Of a stretch of DNA of 64,000 nucleotides, positions 1 through 6,874 are shown piece after piece. How positions within the stretch are numbered: the first letter of the stretch is position 1; every line of letters starts with the position of its first letter. A program made the position numbers and the translations under genes. Origin of the DNA: Asticcacaulis sp. (lineage in GTDB: Bacteria; Pseudomonadota; Alphaproteobacteria; Caulobacterales; Caulobacteraceae); NCBI RefSeq assembly GCF_027484505.1, contig NZ_JAIXSV010000306.1, positions 1 to 64,000 on the forward strand. The letters run 5' to 3'. Under the pieces are notes generated by a model. It made no database searches. It had not been told where the DNA came from and saw only the letters and a list, made by a program, of their open reading frames with translations.

Positions 1-452
1 ACCGTCAACATAGCGATCCGATTCGTCTGGTTGGTAGCCAGAAAGTACCAGAGCGGGTCATGCGCCTGGATCAGCACGGCTGCCAGCGCCCAGGCCAGCA
101 ACTGCGGGTCATTGCCAACATGCTCGATCAGGCCGGCCGCCAGCAGGATAAAGGGCAGGCCGGCTGCCGCGACGATCAGCTTGGCCATGGTGACGGCCCC
201 AAACAGCGCCGCCAGGGCCCTGCTGTCTCCAGCACGCCGTGCAGCCGCCTGGGTTGCCGACAGATGCAGCCCATAATCCAGCAGGATCAGGACGAGCTGT
301 CCAAAGGTGATCAGCAGGGCCACCTGCCCCCAGCGATCCAGCCCCAGCACACGCATCAGGAAGGGGATGGTGAGCAGCGGTATCAGATATTGCAGCCCCT
401 GAATGGCAAACAGGGCTGGGACCGCCTTCAGAATCGTTGCCGCCGCCTTCAT
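1..452 (-). CDS. wzx: Wzx-like polysaccharide flippase, N-terminal part (runs off the window)
   Basis: Reading the minus strand from an ATG at 452 gives an open frame to the window edge, about 150 residues. It starts MKAAATILKAVPALFAIQGL and contains the long hydrophobic helices and the 'IPFLMRVLGLDRWGQVALL' stretch typical of the first membrane segments of O-antigen/exopolysaccharide flippases (MATE/MOP superfamily, polysaccharide biosynthesis family). These inner-membrane proteins translocate undecaprenyl-linked oligosaccharide units. The ATG overlaps the TGA of the upstream FkbM gene as ATGA, so translation is probably coupled. The C-terminus is missing because of the window boundary, not because of any disruption seen here. 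Confidence 0.8.
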   Translation of the reverse strand, partial: MKAAATILKAVPALFAIQGLQYLIPLLTIPFLMRVLGLDRWGQVALLITFGQLVLILLDYGLHLSATQAAARRAGDSRALAALFGAVTMAKLIVAAAGLPFILLAAGLIEHVGNDPQLLAWALAAVLIQAHDPLWYFLATNQTNRIAMLT

Positions 453-1183
453 TGGCTTGTCAGGCGGCTGAACAACAGGTCAGTTTGAACGATCAGGCCC
501 TGCGCGTCACGTGCCGTACCGCCGATCCCGGCCAAGCGGCAGCCCCGTCTGCGCAGATGATCGATGGTCTCGTCGGCCAGGGGCTGCCCCTGATAGAACT
601 GCCTGAATGACAACTCGACATAGACATGATCCAGCCAGGGTGACAGACGCTCCGCCCCCTCCAACAGGGCCAGTTCACCGCCCTGCACATCGATCTTCAG
701 CAGGGATGGGCGGGGCAGGCTGTTCAGCACTTCATCAAGGCGCCGTACTGGCACCGCAACCACTCCCGCCTCCTCCGTGCCGGGGGCGAAAACCGTCTGG
801 TTCTCGCCAATCGGCAGAAGCGAGGAACTGTCGGGACGGCGCGATACATGCAGATCGGCTGTTCCAGATACCGCGCCCAGGGCATGGCGATAAAGATGGG
901 TGGACGCATCGGCGGCGAACAGCCGGGAAAAGACAGCGGCAGCGGATGGGAACGGTTGGAAGGCATGAATGACGGCGTCGGGATGCAGATGCCGCATCAG
1001 CAGGGAGAACTGTCCGATATTCGCGCCCGCATCAATCACCGCGCGCACCTGAAGTGAACGCATGACCGGCATGTTCTCCAGGGATGCCGCCACCCTATGG
1101 CACAGGCCGGCCCGAAAGGTGCCGTAGCGCAGCAATCTGGCCAGTTTTGCGGCTCGCCGGCAGAAAGCCATGAATAGACCCAT
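449..1183 (-). CDS. FkbM family SAM-dependent methyltransferase
   Basis: This 244-residue protein carries the FkbM-family SAM-binding motif VIDAGANIGQFS (about residues 49-60) and the later LKIDVQGGELALLEGA signature (about 161-176). The family O-methylates sugars or polyketides, and in polysaccharide clusters it is generally taken to methylate glycan residues. The length is normal for the family. Its TGA stop overlaps the ATG of the Wzx-like gene downstream (ATGA at 452-449), so the two form a coupled unit. The acceptor sugar cannot be read from sequence. The family call is secure; the substrate is inference from context. Confidence 0.85.
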   Translation of the reverse strand: MGLFMAFCRRAAKLARLLRYGTFRAGLCHRVAASLENMPVMRSLQVRAVIDAGANIGQFSLLMRHLHPDAVIHAFQPFPSAAAVFSRLFAADASTHLYRHALGAVSGTADLHVSRRPDSSSLLPIGENQTVFAPGTEEAGVVAVPVRRLDEVLNSLPRPSLLKIDVQGGELALLEGAERLSPWLDHVYVELSFRQFYQGQPLADETIDHLRRRGCRLAGIGGTARDAQGLIVQTDLLFSRLTSQ

Positions 1184-1346
1184 CGCTAGCCGCCTGTGCC
1201 CGCACGATAAAATGATAGCGCCAGCCTTGGTTATCTGGTGCCCATGGTTGCATAGGGTGGCGATTATAACTAAGGTAGAAAAATAGCAACTGTTTCATCA
1301 TTTGGCCGGCTTTTGTACTGCTGGCCTGCACTAGACGAGGGTATCC

Positions 1347-2441
1347 ATGTATCCGATGACCCGGTCCATTCGCGCCGCTCTGTTCGCCGGTGCCGCCATG
1401 ACCCTCGGCATGGCCTTTACGCCGGTTCAGCAGGCTATGGCCCAGCAGAGCACCCAGGCGGTCAGCAGTTTGCCCCCGGCCCTTCGTGCCGCTGTCCAGA
1501 CGGGTAACACACCTGCCATCCAGCAGGCCATCCAGACACTTTCGGCGGGTAATGCCCAGCAGGCCGGCGTTCTGTCCGGTGCCGTTATCCGCGCCGCAGA
1601 GCAGTTGCTGGCGACCAATCCGCAGGCTGCGATTGCCGCTGCCGCTGCCGCCGTGGAGGTTGTGCGCAATACGGGTGTACAGACCAGCGCGCCACAGCAG
1701 ACGGAAGCTGTCGTGACGACGGCGGCCCGTATCTTCGTCAATCCGACGGCGATCGCCGCCAATTCCACCGCTGCCAGTTCGCTGGCAACCGCGACGCTTT
1801 CTGTGGCCCAGGCCTCCCAGAACGCCACGGTTCTGGCGACAGTGGCCACAGCCGCCGTCAGCACGGCGGAGCGCATTGTGCAGACCAATCCCGCCGCTGC
1901 TGTACAGCTGGCCGCACAGGCTGTGCAGTCCGTATCATCCACGTCTACCGCCCAGGCAGCCCCTTCGCAGGTTTCCCAGGTTGCCACCACAGCGGCGCGC
2001 ATCATTGTGCAGCCGGAAGCCGCCCGTGTGGCTCCTCAGACAGTTGCCAGTGTTGCGGTCAACGTCACCCAGATCGTCAGCAATCCCGCAGTCTATCAGG
2101 CCGCGCCGAGTGCCGCGATCCAAGTCATGGCCTCTGCCTATACCGCCGTTTCGCAGCCCACAGTCCAGGCCGCAGCGCCCCAGGCAACCACAACGGTTGT
2201 CTCAACATTGACGGCTGCCAGCAATAACACGACCCTTACCCAGTCGAATTCCAGCAATCCGGCCCAGATCAACCAGATTCTGGCCAGGCCTGCGACGACG
2301 ACGACCACCACGCCCCAGGCAACCCAGACCGCCCAGCAGCCGCAGGCCACAACGCAGCAGCAGACCACCCCCACCACCCCCACCGCGCCCACGAACCAAC
2401 CGGTGGAAGAGACGCCGATCCTGACAGGCAGCCCGACCTGA
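1347..2441 (+). CDS. Secreted Ala/Gln/Thr-rich protein with degenerate repeats
   Basis: The 364-residue protein begins with a clear Sec signal peptide (basic MYPMTRSIR, hydrophobic core, likely AMA|QQ cleavage near residue 30). A GACGAGG ribosome site sits just upstream of the ATG at 1347. The mature part is dominated by Ala, Gln, Thr, Ser and Val, with degenerate units of roughly 35-40 residues built around 'VATTAARI..P.A' and 'AAERI/AEQLL.TNP.AA' motifs, probably helical hairpins. The last ~100 residues become a low-complexity Thr/Gln/Pro tail. I do not recognise a named family. It lies next to a polysaccharide export lipoprotein gene, converging on it through a strong terminator, so a periplasmic or envelope role is plausible. 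It is a real gene by start, signal peptide and terminator; its function is unknown. Confidence 0.75.
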   Translation: MYPMTRSIRAALFAGAAMTLGMAFTPVQQAMAQQSTQAVSSLPPALRAAVQTGNTPAIQQAIQTLSAGNAQQAGVLSGAVIRAAEQLLATNPQAAIAAAAAAVEVVRNTGVQTSAPQQTEAVVTTAARIFVNPTAIAANSTAASSLATATLSVAQASQNATVLATVATAAVSTAERIVQTNPAAAVQLAAQAVQSVSSTSTAQAAPSQVSQVATTAARIIVQPEAARVAPQTVASVAVNVTQIVSNPAVYQAAPSAAIQVMASAYTAVSQPTVQAAAPQATTTVVSTLTAASNNTTLTQSNSSNPAQINQILARPATTTTTTPQATQTAQQPQATTQQQTTPTTPTAPTNQPVEETPILTGSPT

Positions 2442-2539
2442 GATTGACGGTACGGGTCTGTTTGGGTTGATCCCAGACAGCGTTGGCGTTTGGTAAACTG
2501 AAAGCAGAGCGGGCGTGCGGTCAGGTGGAATAAGCCCCA

Positions 2540-2587
2540 ATCAATGAAAAGCCCCGGAAGCATCTGCTTCCGGGGCTTTTCATTGAT
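2540..2587. terminator. Bidirectional intrinsic terminator
   Basis: A perfect inverted repeat with 23-bp arms (2540-2562 and 2565-2587) and a 2-base loop lies between two convergent genes. The GC-rich core GCCCCGGAAGC is flanked by AAAA on one side and TTTT on the other, so it can terminate transcription in both directions. Confidence 0.9.
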
Positions 2588-2674
2588 GCTGTCAGCGAAG
2601 GGCAACAGGCTGGGCAGCAAGGTTTGATGAGCAGACGGCCATGAAGCATATTCCCTCCATGGCCGTCGAGCGCA

Positions 2675-3277
2675 TCAGAAACGGCGCTCCCGGACACGGA
2701 CAATGTCACCCGGCAGGATCGGGGTCAGTTCATCGGCACGCAATTCCTGCTGCTGACCATTGATCACACGGACCAGGACGACATCATTTTCAAGGGCCCG
2801 GTAATCATACCCACCGGCCCGGGCAATCGCACTCAGGACGGTCAGCCCGATCGTGTAAGGAAATTCCCCTGGTTGGCGAACTTCGCCCAGCACGTAGAAA
2901 GGCCTGAAGGTCTGGACCTCGACCGATACGCTAGGTGATTGCAGAAGATTCTTCTCAATCAGGCTTTTCTCGATTCGCTGTGCCAGCTCATTGGCTGTAA
3001 GGCCGGCCGCACGGACATTGCCGATCAGCGGCAGGGTCAGATTTCCGGTTGGATCGACAGTGACGTCACCAGAAAGGTTTTCCTGGCTGAAAACTTGCAC
3101 ACGCACGGTGTTACCTGCTTCCAGCCGATAGCCCTCGGCCGGATTGACGATGGTTTTCGGCGCGAATTCCGTGGGTGCCGCACGGTTGCTGCTGCTGCTG
3201 CAGGCCGCAACGGTCAGGCACAGCCCAAATGCCGCAACGAGCTTCAGGAATTTCTGCATCTTGCAATTCCAGAACAT
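2675..3277 (-). CDS. Polysaccharide export lipoprotein (Wza/Poly_export-SLBB type)
   Basis: The start was placed at the ATG at 3277 because AGGAGA lies 9 nt upstream; the frame stays open upstream but has no better site. The N-terminus is a lipoprotein signal (MQKFLKLVAAFGLCLTVAAC) with lipobox VAAC followed by Ser/Asn-rich linker. The mature part shows the Poly_export fold (YRLEAGNTVRVQVFSQENLSG, DPTGNLTLPLIGNV) and an SLBB-like segment (FYVLGEVRQPGEFPY, VLSAIARAGG). At about 200 residues it is a short version of the family and lacks the long C-terminal outer-membrane helix region of full-length Wza. It probably forms part of an outer-membrane or periplasmic export channel for exopolysaccharide. 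Confidence 0.88.
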   Translation of the reverse strand: MFWNCKMQKFLKLVAAFGLCLTVAACSSSSNRAAPTEFAPKTIVNPAEGYRLEAGNTVRVQVFSQENLSGDVTVDPTGNLTLPLIGNVRAAGLTANELAQRIEKSLIEKNLLQSPSVSVEVQTFRPFYVLGEVRQPGEFPYTIGLTVLSAIARAGGYDYRALENDVVLVRVINGQQQELRADELTPILPGDIVRVRERRF

Positions 3278-3412
3278 CCGTATTTTCTCCTGACCGCGAT
3301 CATTGGATGAAGCCATATATAGCAGATGGCTCCCCTCGGCTTTGCTACTAGCCCGGTAAGATAGCGTATTGCAAGGTGCCAACCGGCATCAGGCACCGCA
3401 AGGAGAGAGCCC

Positions 3413-4228
3413 ATGGCGGCAAGAAAGATCTGGAACGCCCTGGCGGCAAGGTTCCGTCAGCATTCGCCCATGGCAGACGGGGTGGAGAGGACATTCCTGA
3501 TACCGGAGGGTCAGCTTGTCTATGCCATCGGCGATATCCATGGGGAAGCGGACCTGCTACGGAAATTGCTGGTCAAATTGCGGATCGATGCCGACAATCA
3601 CGCCCAAAGGGCAGCCGTCTCGCTCATTTTCCTGGGGGATTATCTGGATCGTGGGCCGGACAGCCGACAGGTACTGGATATCCTGACCAGCGATCCCTTC
3701 CCGGAAGCGTCCGTCCATTTCCTGCGCGGTAATCATGAGCAGGCTTTGCTGGATTTCCTGATCACGCCGGTTGAAGCCCAGGCATGGCTACGCTTCGGGG
3801 GGATCGAGACCCTGTCAAGCTATGGGGTTCGGGCTTCTCCAGGGCTCTCGGACCCGGCGCGGCTGATGGGGTTGGCGCAGGAACTGGCGGAGCGGCTGCC
3901 GACAACCCATCTGGCCTTCCTTCGCCATACCAAACTGATGAGCATTATCGGGGATTATGTCTTTGTCCATGCGGGCATCCGGCCCGGCATATCGCTGGCC
4001 GCGCAACAGCCCGACGATCTGCTCTGGATTCGCGACGGGTTTGTGGATCGGCCCTTCAGTTCGGATTATGCCATCGTGCATGGACATACGATCGTTGATG
4101 TCCCGGTTGTGACGGGCAACCGCATTGCGATTGATACCGGCGCCTATGCCACAGGCGTGCTGACCGCTCTGGCCTTATCCGGAAAAGACCGGCGCTTGCT
4201 GCAGGTTGGCCAGCGGGGGAGCAGCTAA
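3413..4228 (+). CDS. PP2A-like metallophosphatase (serine/threonine protein phosphatase family)
   Basis: The 271-residue protein has the full calcineurin-like metallophosphoesterase motif set: GDIHG (residues 40-44), GDYLDRG (75-81), GNHE (106-109), a later VFVHAGIRPG and a HGHT motif. These residues bind the two catalytic metals. The family includes bacterial PrpA-type protein phosphatases and ApaH-like enzymes, and the sequence does not decide between protein and nucleotide substrates. AAGGAGAG precedes the ATG at 3413. The gene diverges from the export lipoprotein gene. A regulatory role in polysaccharide production is possible but is inference. Confidence 0.85.
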   Translation: MAARKIWNALAARFRQHSPMADGVERTFLIPEGQLVYAIGDIHGEADLLRKLLVKLRIDADNHAQRAAVSLIFLGDYLDRGPDSRQVLDILTSDPFPEASVHFLRGNHEQALLDFLITPVEAQAWLRFGGIETLSSYGVRASPGLSDPARLMGLAQELAERLPTTHLAFLRHTKLMSIIGDYVFVHAGIRPGISLAAQQPDDLLWIRDGFVDRPFSSDYAIVHGHTIVDVPVVTGNRIAIDTGAYATGVLTALALSGKDRRLLQVGQRGSS

Positions 4229-4264
4229 CAGGCCTGAGCCTTAATATTTTACGCTTCCGGGGCC

Positions 4265-4313
4265 GTTGAGATTCAAAGGCATCTTTGGACAACCCATTGA
4301 AATGAATCTCAAC
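4265..4313. repeat. Inverted repeat between convergent genes, possible weak terminator
   Basis: Arms GTTGAGATTCA (4265-4275) and TGAATCTCAAC (4303-4313) are perfectly complementary around a 27-base loop, between the phosphatase and the RHH-like gene. There is no T-run, so terminator function is uncertain. Confidence 0.4.
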
Positions 4314-4680
4314 AGACCCTGGATGCTGCCAATTCCCGCTCCAGCGCGGCCACGGCATTTTCCAGCACCTCACCCAGGACCCAGCCTTCACGGTCGGCAA
4401 TGGCCAGGAAGCTATCGATGGTTTCCTGTCGGGCACGGATATTGAACTGCACATTCCGGCCCGTGCGGTGCCGACGCTGTTCGCGTCGTGCGGGCGGTGG
4501 CGGGGCGGTGGGGGCCGGAGCGGGCTTTGCCTCCCGGCTGGGAAAGCGGGCTGCTTCCGATACGGCGCGGATGGCGTCGGCGGGTGGGGCCTGGATATCA
4601 CGGGCGGCCTTGGGCGCGAAGCCGGACAGGTCCAGCCCCTCCTCCCCTTCCCCGAAAATGCTGGCGCGGGCTTTGGTCAT
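4309..4680 (-). CDS. Small ribbon-helix-helix-like partition partner of ParA
   Basis: The ATG at 4680 is chosen because AGGAG lies 8 nt upstream; a GTG at 4689 in the same frame is too close to that site. The 123-residue product has a Pro/Ala-rich, basic N-terminal half (PAPAPTAPPPPARREQRRHR) and a compact C-terminal domain 'NVQFNIRARQETIDSFLAIADREGWVLGEVLENAVAALERELA'. That domain fits a beta strand followed by two helices, as in CopG/ParG/Arc-type DNA binders. It follows parA by 14 bp in the same orientation. In type Ib partition systems the second gene encodes a centromere-binding RHH protein that also represses the operon, which is the best reading here. The fold is inferred, not proven. 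Confidence 0.65.
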   Translation of the reverse strand: MTKARASIFGEGEEGLDLSGFAPKAARDIQAPPADAIRAVSEAARFPSREAKPAPAPTAPPPPARREQRRHRTGRNVQFNIRARQETIDSFLAIADREGWVLGEVLENAVAALERELAASRVC

Positions 4681-4694
4681 CTTTGTCACTCCTG

Positions 4695-5402
4695 TCAGTG
4701 CCGGGGTCCGTCCACGGTCGCCTTCATGCCGCCCTTCAGCACGGCCACCACTTCAGCCGCGAAGGCCAGGGCATTGGCACTGGCGGCCTTGATATTGGTG
4801 ACCTGGGCCGGGTCCAGGTCGGCCAGCGTGCCGCCAAAGGCAAAGATGGCGCGGAAGGCGTCGCGCTCATGCAGCTGCGTCTCGAAAACAGGGACCTCGT
4901 TATCGGCGAACTCTGCCGCGATGCTTTGCAGGGAGCGTGGGCGGATGGCCGCACTGGTCCGGGTGAACAGCACGGCAAACGGGATGTCCCGGCGGAAAGC
5001 GCGTTCCTGGCTGCGCACCAGCCGGATGGCCTTCACCGCCTCGCCAGCATCCAGTTGCGATCCCTGGCTGGGGATGACCACCAGATCGGCCCGGCTCATG
5101 GCGTAACCGACCATCATGGAGGCTGTACCTTCCAGATCGACGATGACGAAGGCGGTACGCTGCGCCGCCTCATCAATGGCGTCGGTCACCGTTTCTTCGG
5201 TGACATCGGCCAGCACCGTCAGATTGGCGGGCTTGCCGGGCAGCCGCGCCCAGCGGGAAACCGGCTTGTTCGGGTCGGCATCAATGATGGTGACGCTGGC
5301 CCCCTGCCCAGCCAGGGCCGTGGCCAGCAGAACCGCGGAGGTGGATTTACCGGCCCCACCCTTGGGGCTGGCGAAGACGATGGTGGGCATGGGCCGGTCC
5401 AT
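4695..5402 (-). CDS. parA: ParA-family partition ATPase
   Basis: The 235-residue protein has the deviant Walker A motif KGGAGKST (residues 14-21), Walker A' in IIDADP, and a DLEG Walker B-like segment followed by [13 protein letters not shown]. It lacks the N-terminal HTH of long P1-type ParA proteins, so it resembles short type Ib ParA/ParF or orphan positioning ATPases. ParA dimers bind nonspecific DNA with ATP and move cargo bound by a partner protein. The partner is likely the small gene just downstream. Upstream of the start are an operator-like site (5413-5429) and a 55-bp palindrome. A second in-frame ATG at 5390 is possible. Whether it segregates a replicon or positions another cargo cannot be told from this window. 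Confidence 0.9.
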   Translation of the reverse strand: MDRPMPTIVFASPKGGAGKSTSAVLLATALAGQGASVTIIDADPNKPVSRWARLPGKPANLTVLADVTEETVTDAIDEAAQRTAFVIVDLEGTASMMVGYAMSRADLVVIPSQGSQLDAGEAVKAIRLVRSQERAFRRDIPFAVLFTRTSAAIRPRSLQSIAAEFADNEVPVFETQLHERDAFRAIFAFGGTLADLDPAQVTNIKAASANALAFAAEVVAVLKGGMKATVDGPRH

Positions 5403-5412
5403 TAACTCAGGT

Positions 5413-5429
5413 GCTATCTATATGATAGC
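5413..5429. promoter_or_regulatory. Operator-like palindrome upstream of parA
   Basis: GCTATC-TATAT-GATAGC is a perfect inverted repeat 10 bp upstream of the parA start codon. The same half-sites recur at 5485-5539, 5884-5908, 6724-6739 and 61858-61873. The position suits autoregulation or centromere function by the RHH-like partner. Function is inferred. Confidence 0.55.
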
Positions 5430-5484
5430 AATTGGCTACTAACAGGGGAATATCAAGCATCCTGCCTGATAGGTGATGCATGAT

Positions 5485-5539
5485 AAATCAGAATGCTATC
5501 TAAATGCTATTTGATAGCATTTAGATAGCATTCTGATTT
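5485..5539. repeat. 55-bp perfect palindrome, candidate parS/centromere
   Basis: Left arm 5485-5510 and right arm 5514-5539 are 26-bp perfect reverse complements around a TTG centre. Each arm contains GCTATC half-sites, making an array of GCTATC/GATAGC elements close to the parA promoter. It is AT-rich compared with surrounding DNA. It could be the centromere site, an operator array or a cruciform-forming terminator. The partition role is inference from position. Confidence 0.6.
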
Positions 5540-5855
5540 CCATCAGGGTAGGTGGCTTTTGTGATGCAGAGTGGTCAGGATCGGGAACCACCACCTTGGT
5601 CGCGATCAGATTGCTGATCACCCTCTCCACATGGACGTTCCCAAGCGGCTCCTTGCGGAACAGCTTAGGACCGGCGGCATCCTGATAAATCCGCAGCAGA
5701 CCCTTCAGGATGGCGTAACGGGTGACGAGCGCCTGCTGTGGGGCGATGATCACGTCCAGGACGGACGTCGCCAGTCTGGTTCGGCTGATCGTACGGATCG
5801 AGTGAAGCTTTGCCCCGCCTCTCAGGCCCGTACCCGTCGGACCGCTCCCAACCAA
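5496..5855 (-). other. Possible degenerate or orphan ORF of unknown function
   Basis: A 119-codon frame with a TTG start at 5855 and no visible ribosome site. The middle looks protein-like (VTRYAILKGLLRIYQDAAG, PLGNVHVERVISNLIA), but the N-terminus is low quality and the C-terminus reads through the 55-bp palindrome. I do not recognise it. It may be the decayed remains of a gene once linked to the partition cassette, or chance. Confidence 0.25.
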
Positions 5856-5883
5856 ATCATGGCAATCAATTTAGAAGCAAAAA

Positions 5884-5908
5884 GATATCATATAGCTATC
5901 ATGATAGC
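5884..5908. promoter_or_regulatory. GATATC-N4-AGCTATC-type site
   Basis: The layout GATATC, four bases, AGCTATC, then ATGATAGC matches the two longer elements at 6711-6739 and 61847-61873 and shares half-sites with the parA operator. It lies just downstream of the stop of the broken epimerase gene. Confidence 0.45.
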
Positions 5909-5917
5909 AGATAGCCC

Positions 5918-6645
5918 CTAAGCTACCCCGCGATAGGCCTTGAACCAGTCGATGAAGCGGGGAATGCCCTCATCCAGGCTGGTGCGGGGGTGATAGTTCA
6001 GGTCCTGGCTGCTGGCTGCGATATCGGCGCAGGTCGCGGCGACATCGCCCGGCTGGATCGGTTCCAGCACCATCTCGGCCTTGCGGCCCAGGGCCTGTTC
6101 GATCGGACCGATGAAACGCAGCAGCGGTTCGGGTCGGTGATTGCCCAGATTATAGACGCGGTGCGGCACCACATCCTGGCCGGGCGTGGCCAGCACGCCC
6201 GGCCAGGATGTTATCGACAAAGGTGAAGTCGCGGGCCATGTCGCCATGGTTGAACACCCGGATGGGCCTTCCTTCCAGAATGGCTTCGGCGAACAGCATC
6301 GGCACCATAGACGGAGGATGAGCTGGCATAGACGAAATGCTGGAGGCCCGGCAGCAGACGCGCCGCCTCTAGCATCACCACCTGCCCCATCAGGTTGGTC
6401 TGGATATAGGTGTAGGGATCGATCAGCGAATGGCGCACCCCGGCCTGGGCCGCCAGATGGATGACGCCCGTGATTTCCGGATGTGCCCTGACCAGTTCCG
6501 TCATGCCGTCGCGGTCGGCAATGTCCAGGTTCTGGAAGCGGAAGCCGGGATGGGGCGTGAGAAGGTCCAGCAGCGCCTGACAGGTATGGTGTCCGATGAA
6601 GCCGACAGCGCCGGTGACCAGGATCGGTATGGCATGTTCCTACAT
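5918..6645 (-). pseudogene. Decayed NAD-dependent nucleotide-sugar epimerase (UDP-glucuronate 4-epimerase type)
   Basis: The reading frames together spell a truncated copy of the family intact at 28144-29130. The presumed ATG at 6645 is followed at once by TAG. An N-terminal VTGAVGFIG dinucleotide-binding motif follows, but the segment corresponding to the first Rossmann helix and 'DNVNDYY' region is missing. The frame continues through IHLAAQAGVRHSLIDPYTY to SSSSVYGA, where a deletion removes the YxxxK region and shifts frame. The next frame reads FAEAILEGRPIRVFNHGDMARDFTFVDN and then VYNLGNHRPEPLLRF to the end. Nonsense codon, two internal deletions and a frameshift show it is dead. A 17-bp inverted repeat sits at the last junction. 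Confidence 0.85.
6172..6210. repeat. 17-bp perfect inverted repeat inside the epimerase pseudogene
   Basis: CATCCTGGCCGGGCGTG (6172-6188) is reverse-complemented exactly at 6194-6210, with a 5-base loop. It lies where the coding sequence jumps from the 'DNIL' segment to 'VPHRVYNLG', so it may be a scar of a local inverted duplication. Confidence 0.7.
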
Positions 6646-6695
6646 CGCCGGGTGCATTGGAATGGAGGCTATGAGCGATCCGGCGGGGGATGGCA

Positions 6696-6755
6696 AGGAG
6701 TTGGCGTCAATATGATATCTGAAAGCTATCTGATATCATATTGACGCCAACTCCT
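6696..6755. repeat. 60-bp inverted repeat with GCTATC-type core
   Basis: Arms 6696-6719 and 6732-6755 are 24-bp perfect reverse complements (AGGAGTTGGCGTCAATATGA...). The 12-base loop and the inner arm contain AGCTATCTGATATCAT, found again exactly at 61858-61873. It sits in non-coding DNA between two pseudogenes. It could be a protein-binding site, a terminator or a small mobile-element remnant. Confidence 0.7.
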
Positions 6756-6783
6756 GCGCCGCCATTCGTGCCCCTCAGTCGCC

Positions 6784-6824
6784 GGCGGGCGCATCCGCGC
6801 CCTTGGCTACGCCGCATGGACGGC
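6784..6824. repeat. Dispersed ~41-bp repeat, copy A
   Basis: About 35 of 42 aligned positions match the copy at 60487-60528 (common core GCATCCGC..GCCCTTGGCT). Both copies are intergenic and near decayed genes and AT-rich palindromes. Confidence 0.45.
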
Positions 6825-6845
6825 GCGGCGGTCGTCACCGCCGTA

Positions 6846-6872
6846 CCAACGGTCATAAATTATGACCGTTGG
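6846..6872. terminator. 27-bp palindrome downstream of the cysC remnant
   Basis: CCAACGGTCATAA (6846-6858) and TTATGACCGTTGG (6860-6872) are perfect reverse complements around one base. It lies just past the ancestral stop of the decayed sulfate-activation genes. It may be an old terminator or an operator; there is no T-run. Confidence 0.4.
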
Positions 6873-6874
6873 CA

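Noticed and set aside
1427-2005. A 192-codon minus-strand open frame inside the Ala-rich gene
   Set aside because: It is a shadow of the repetitive Ala codons; the plus strand has a signal peptide and ribosome site.
5571-5921. A 116-codon plus-strand frame next to the partition cassette
   Set aside because: The sequence is His/Arg/Gln-rich with no motif and lies opposite a slightly more protein-like minus-strand frame.
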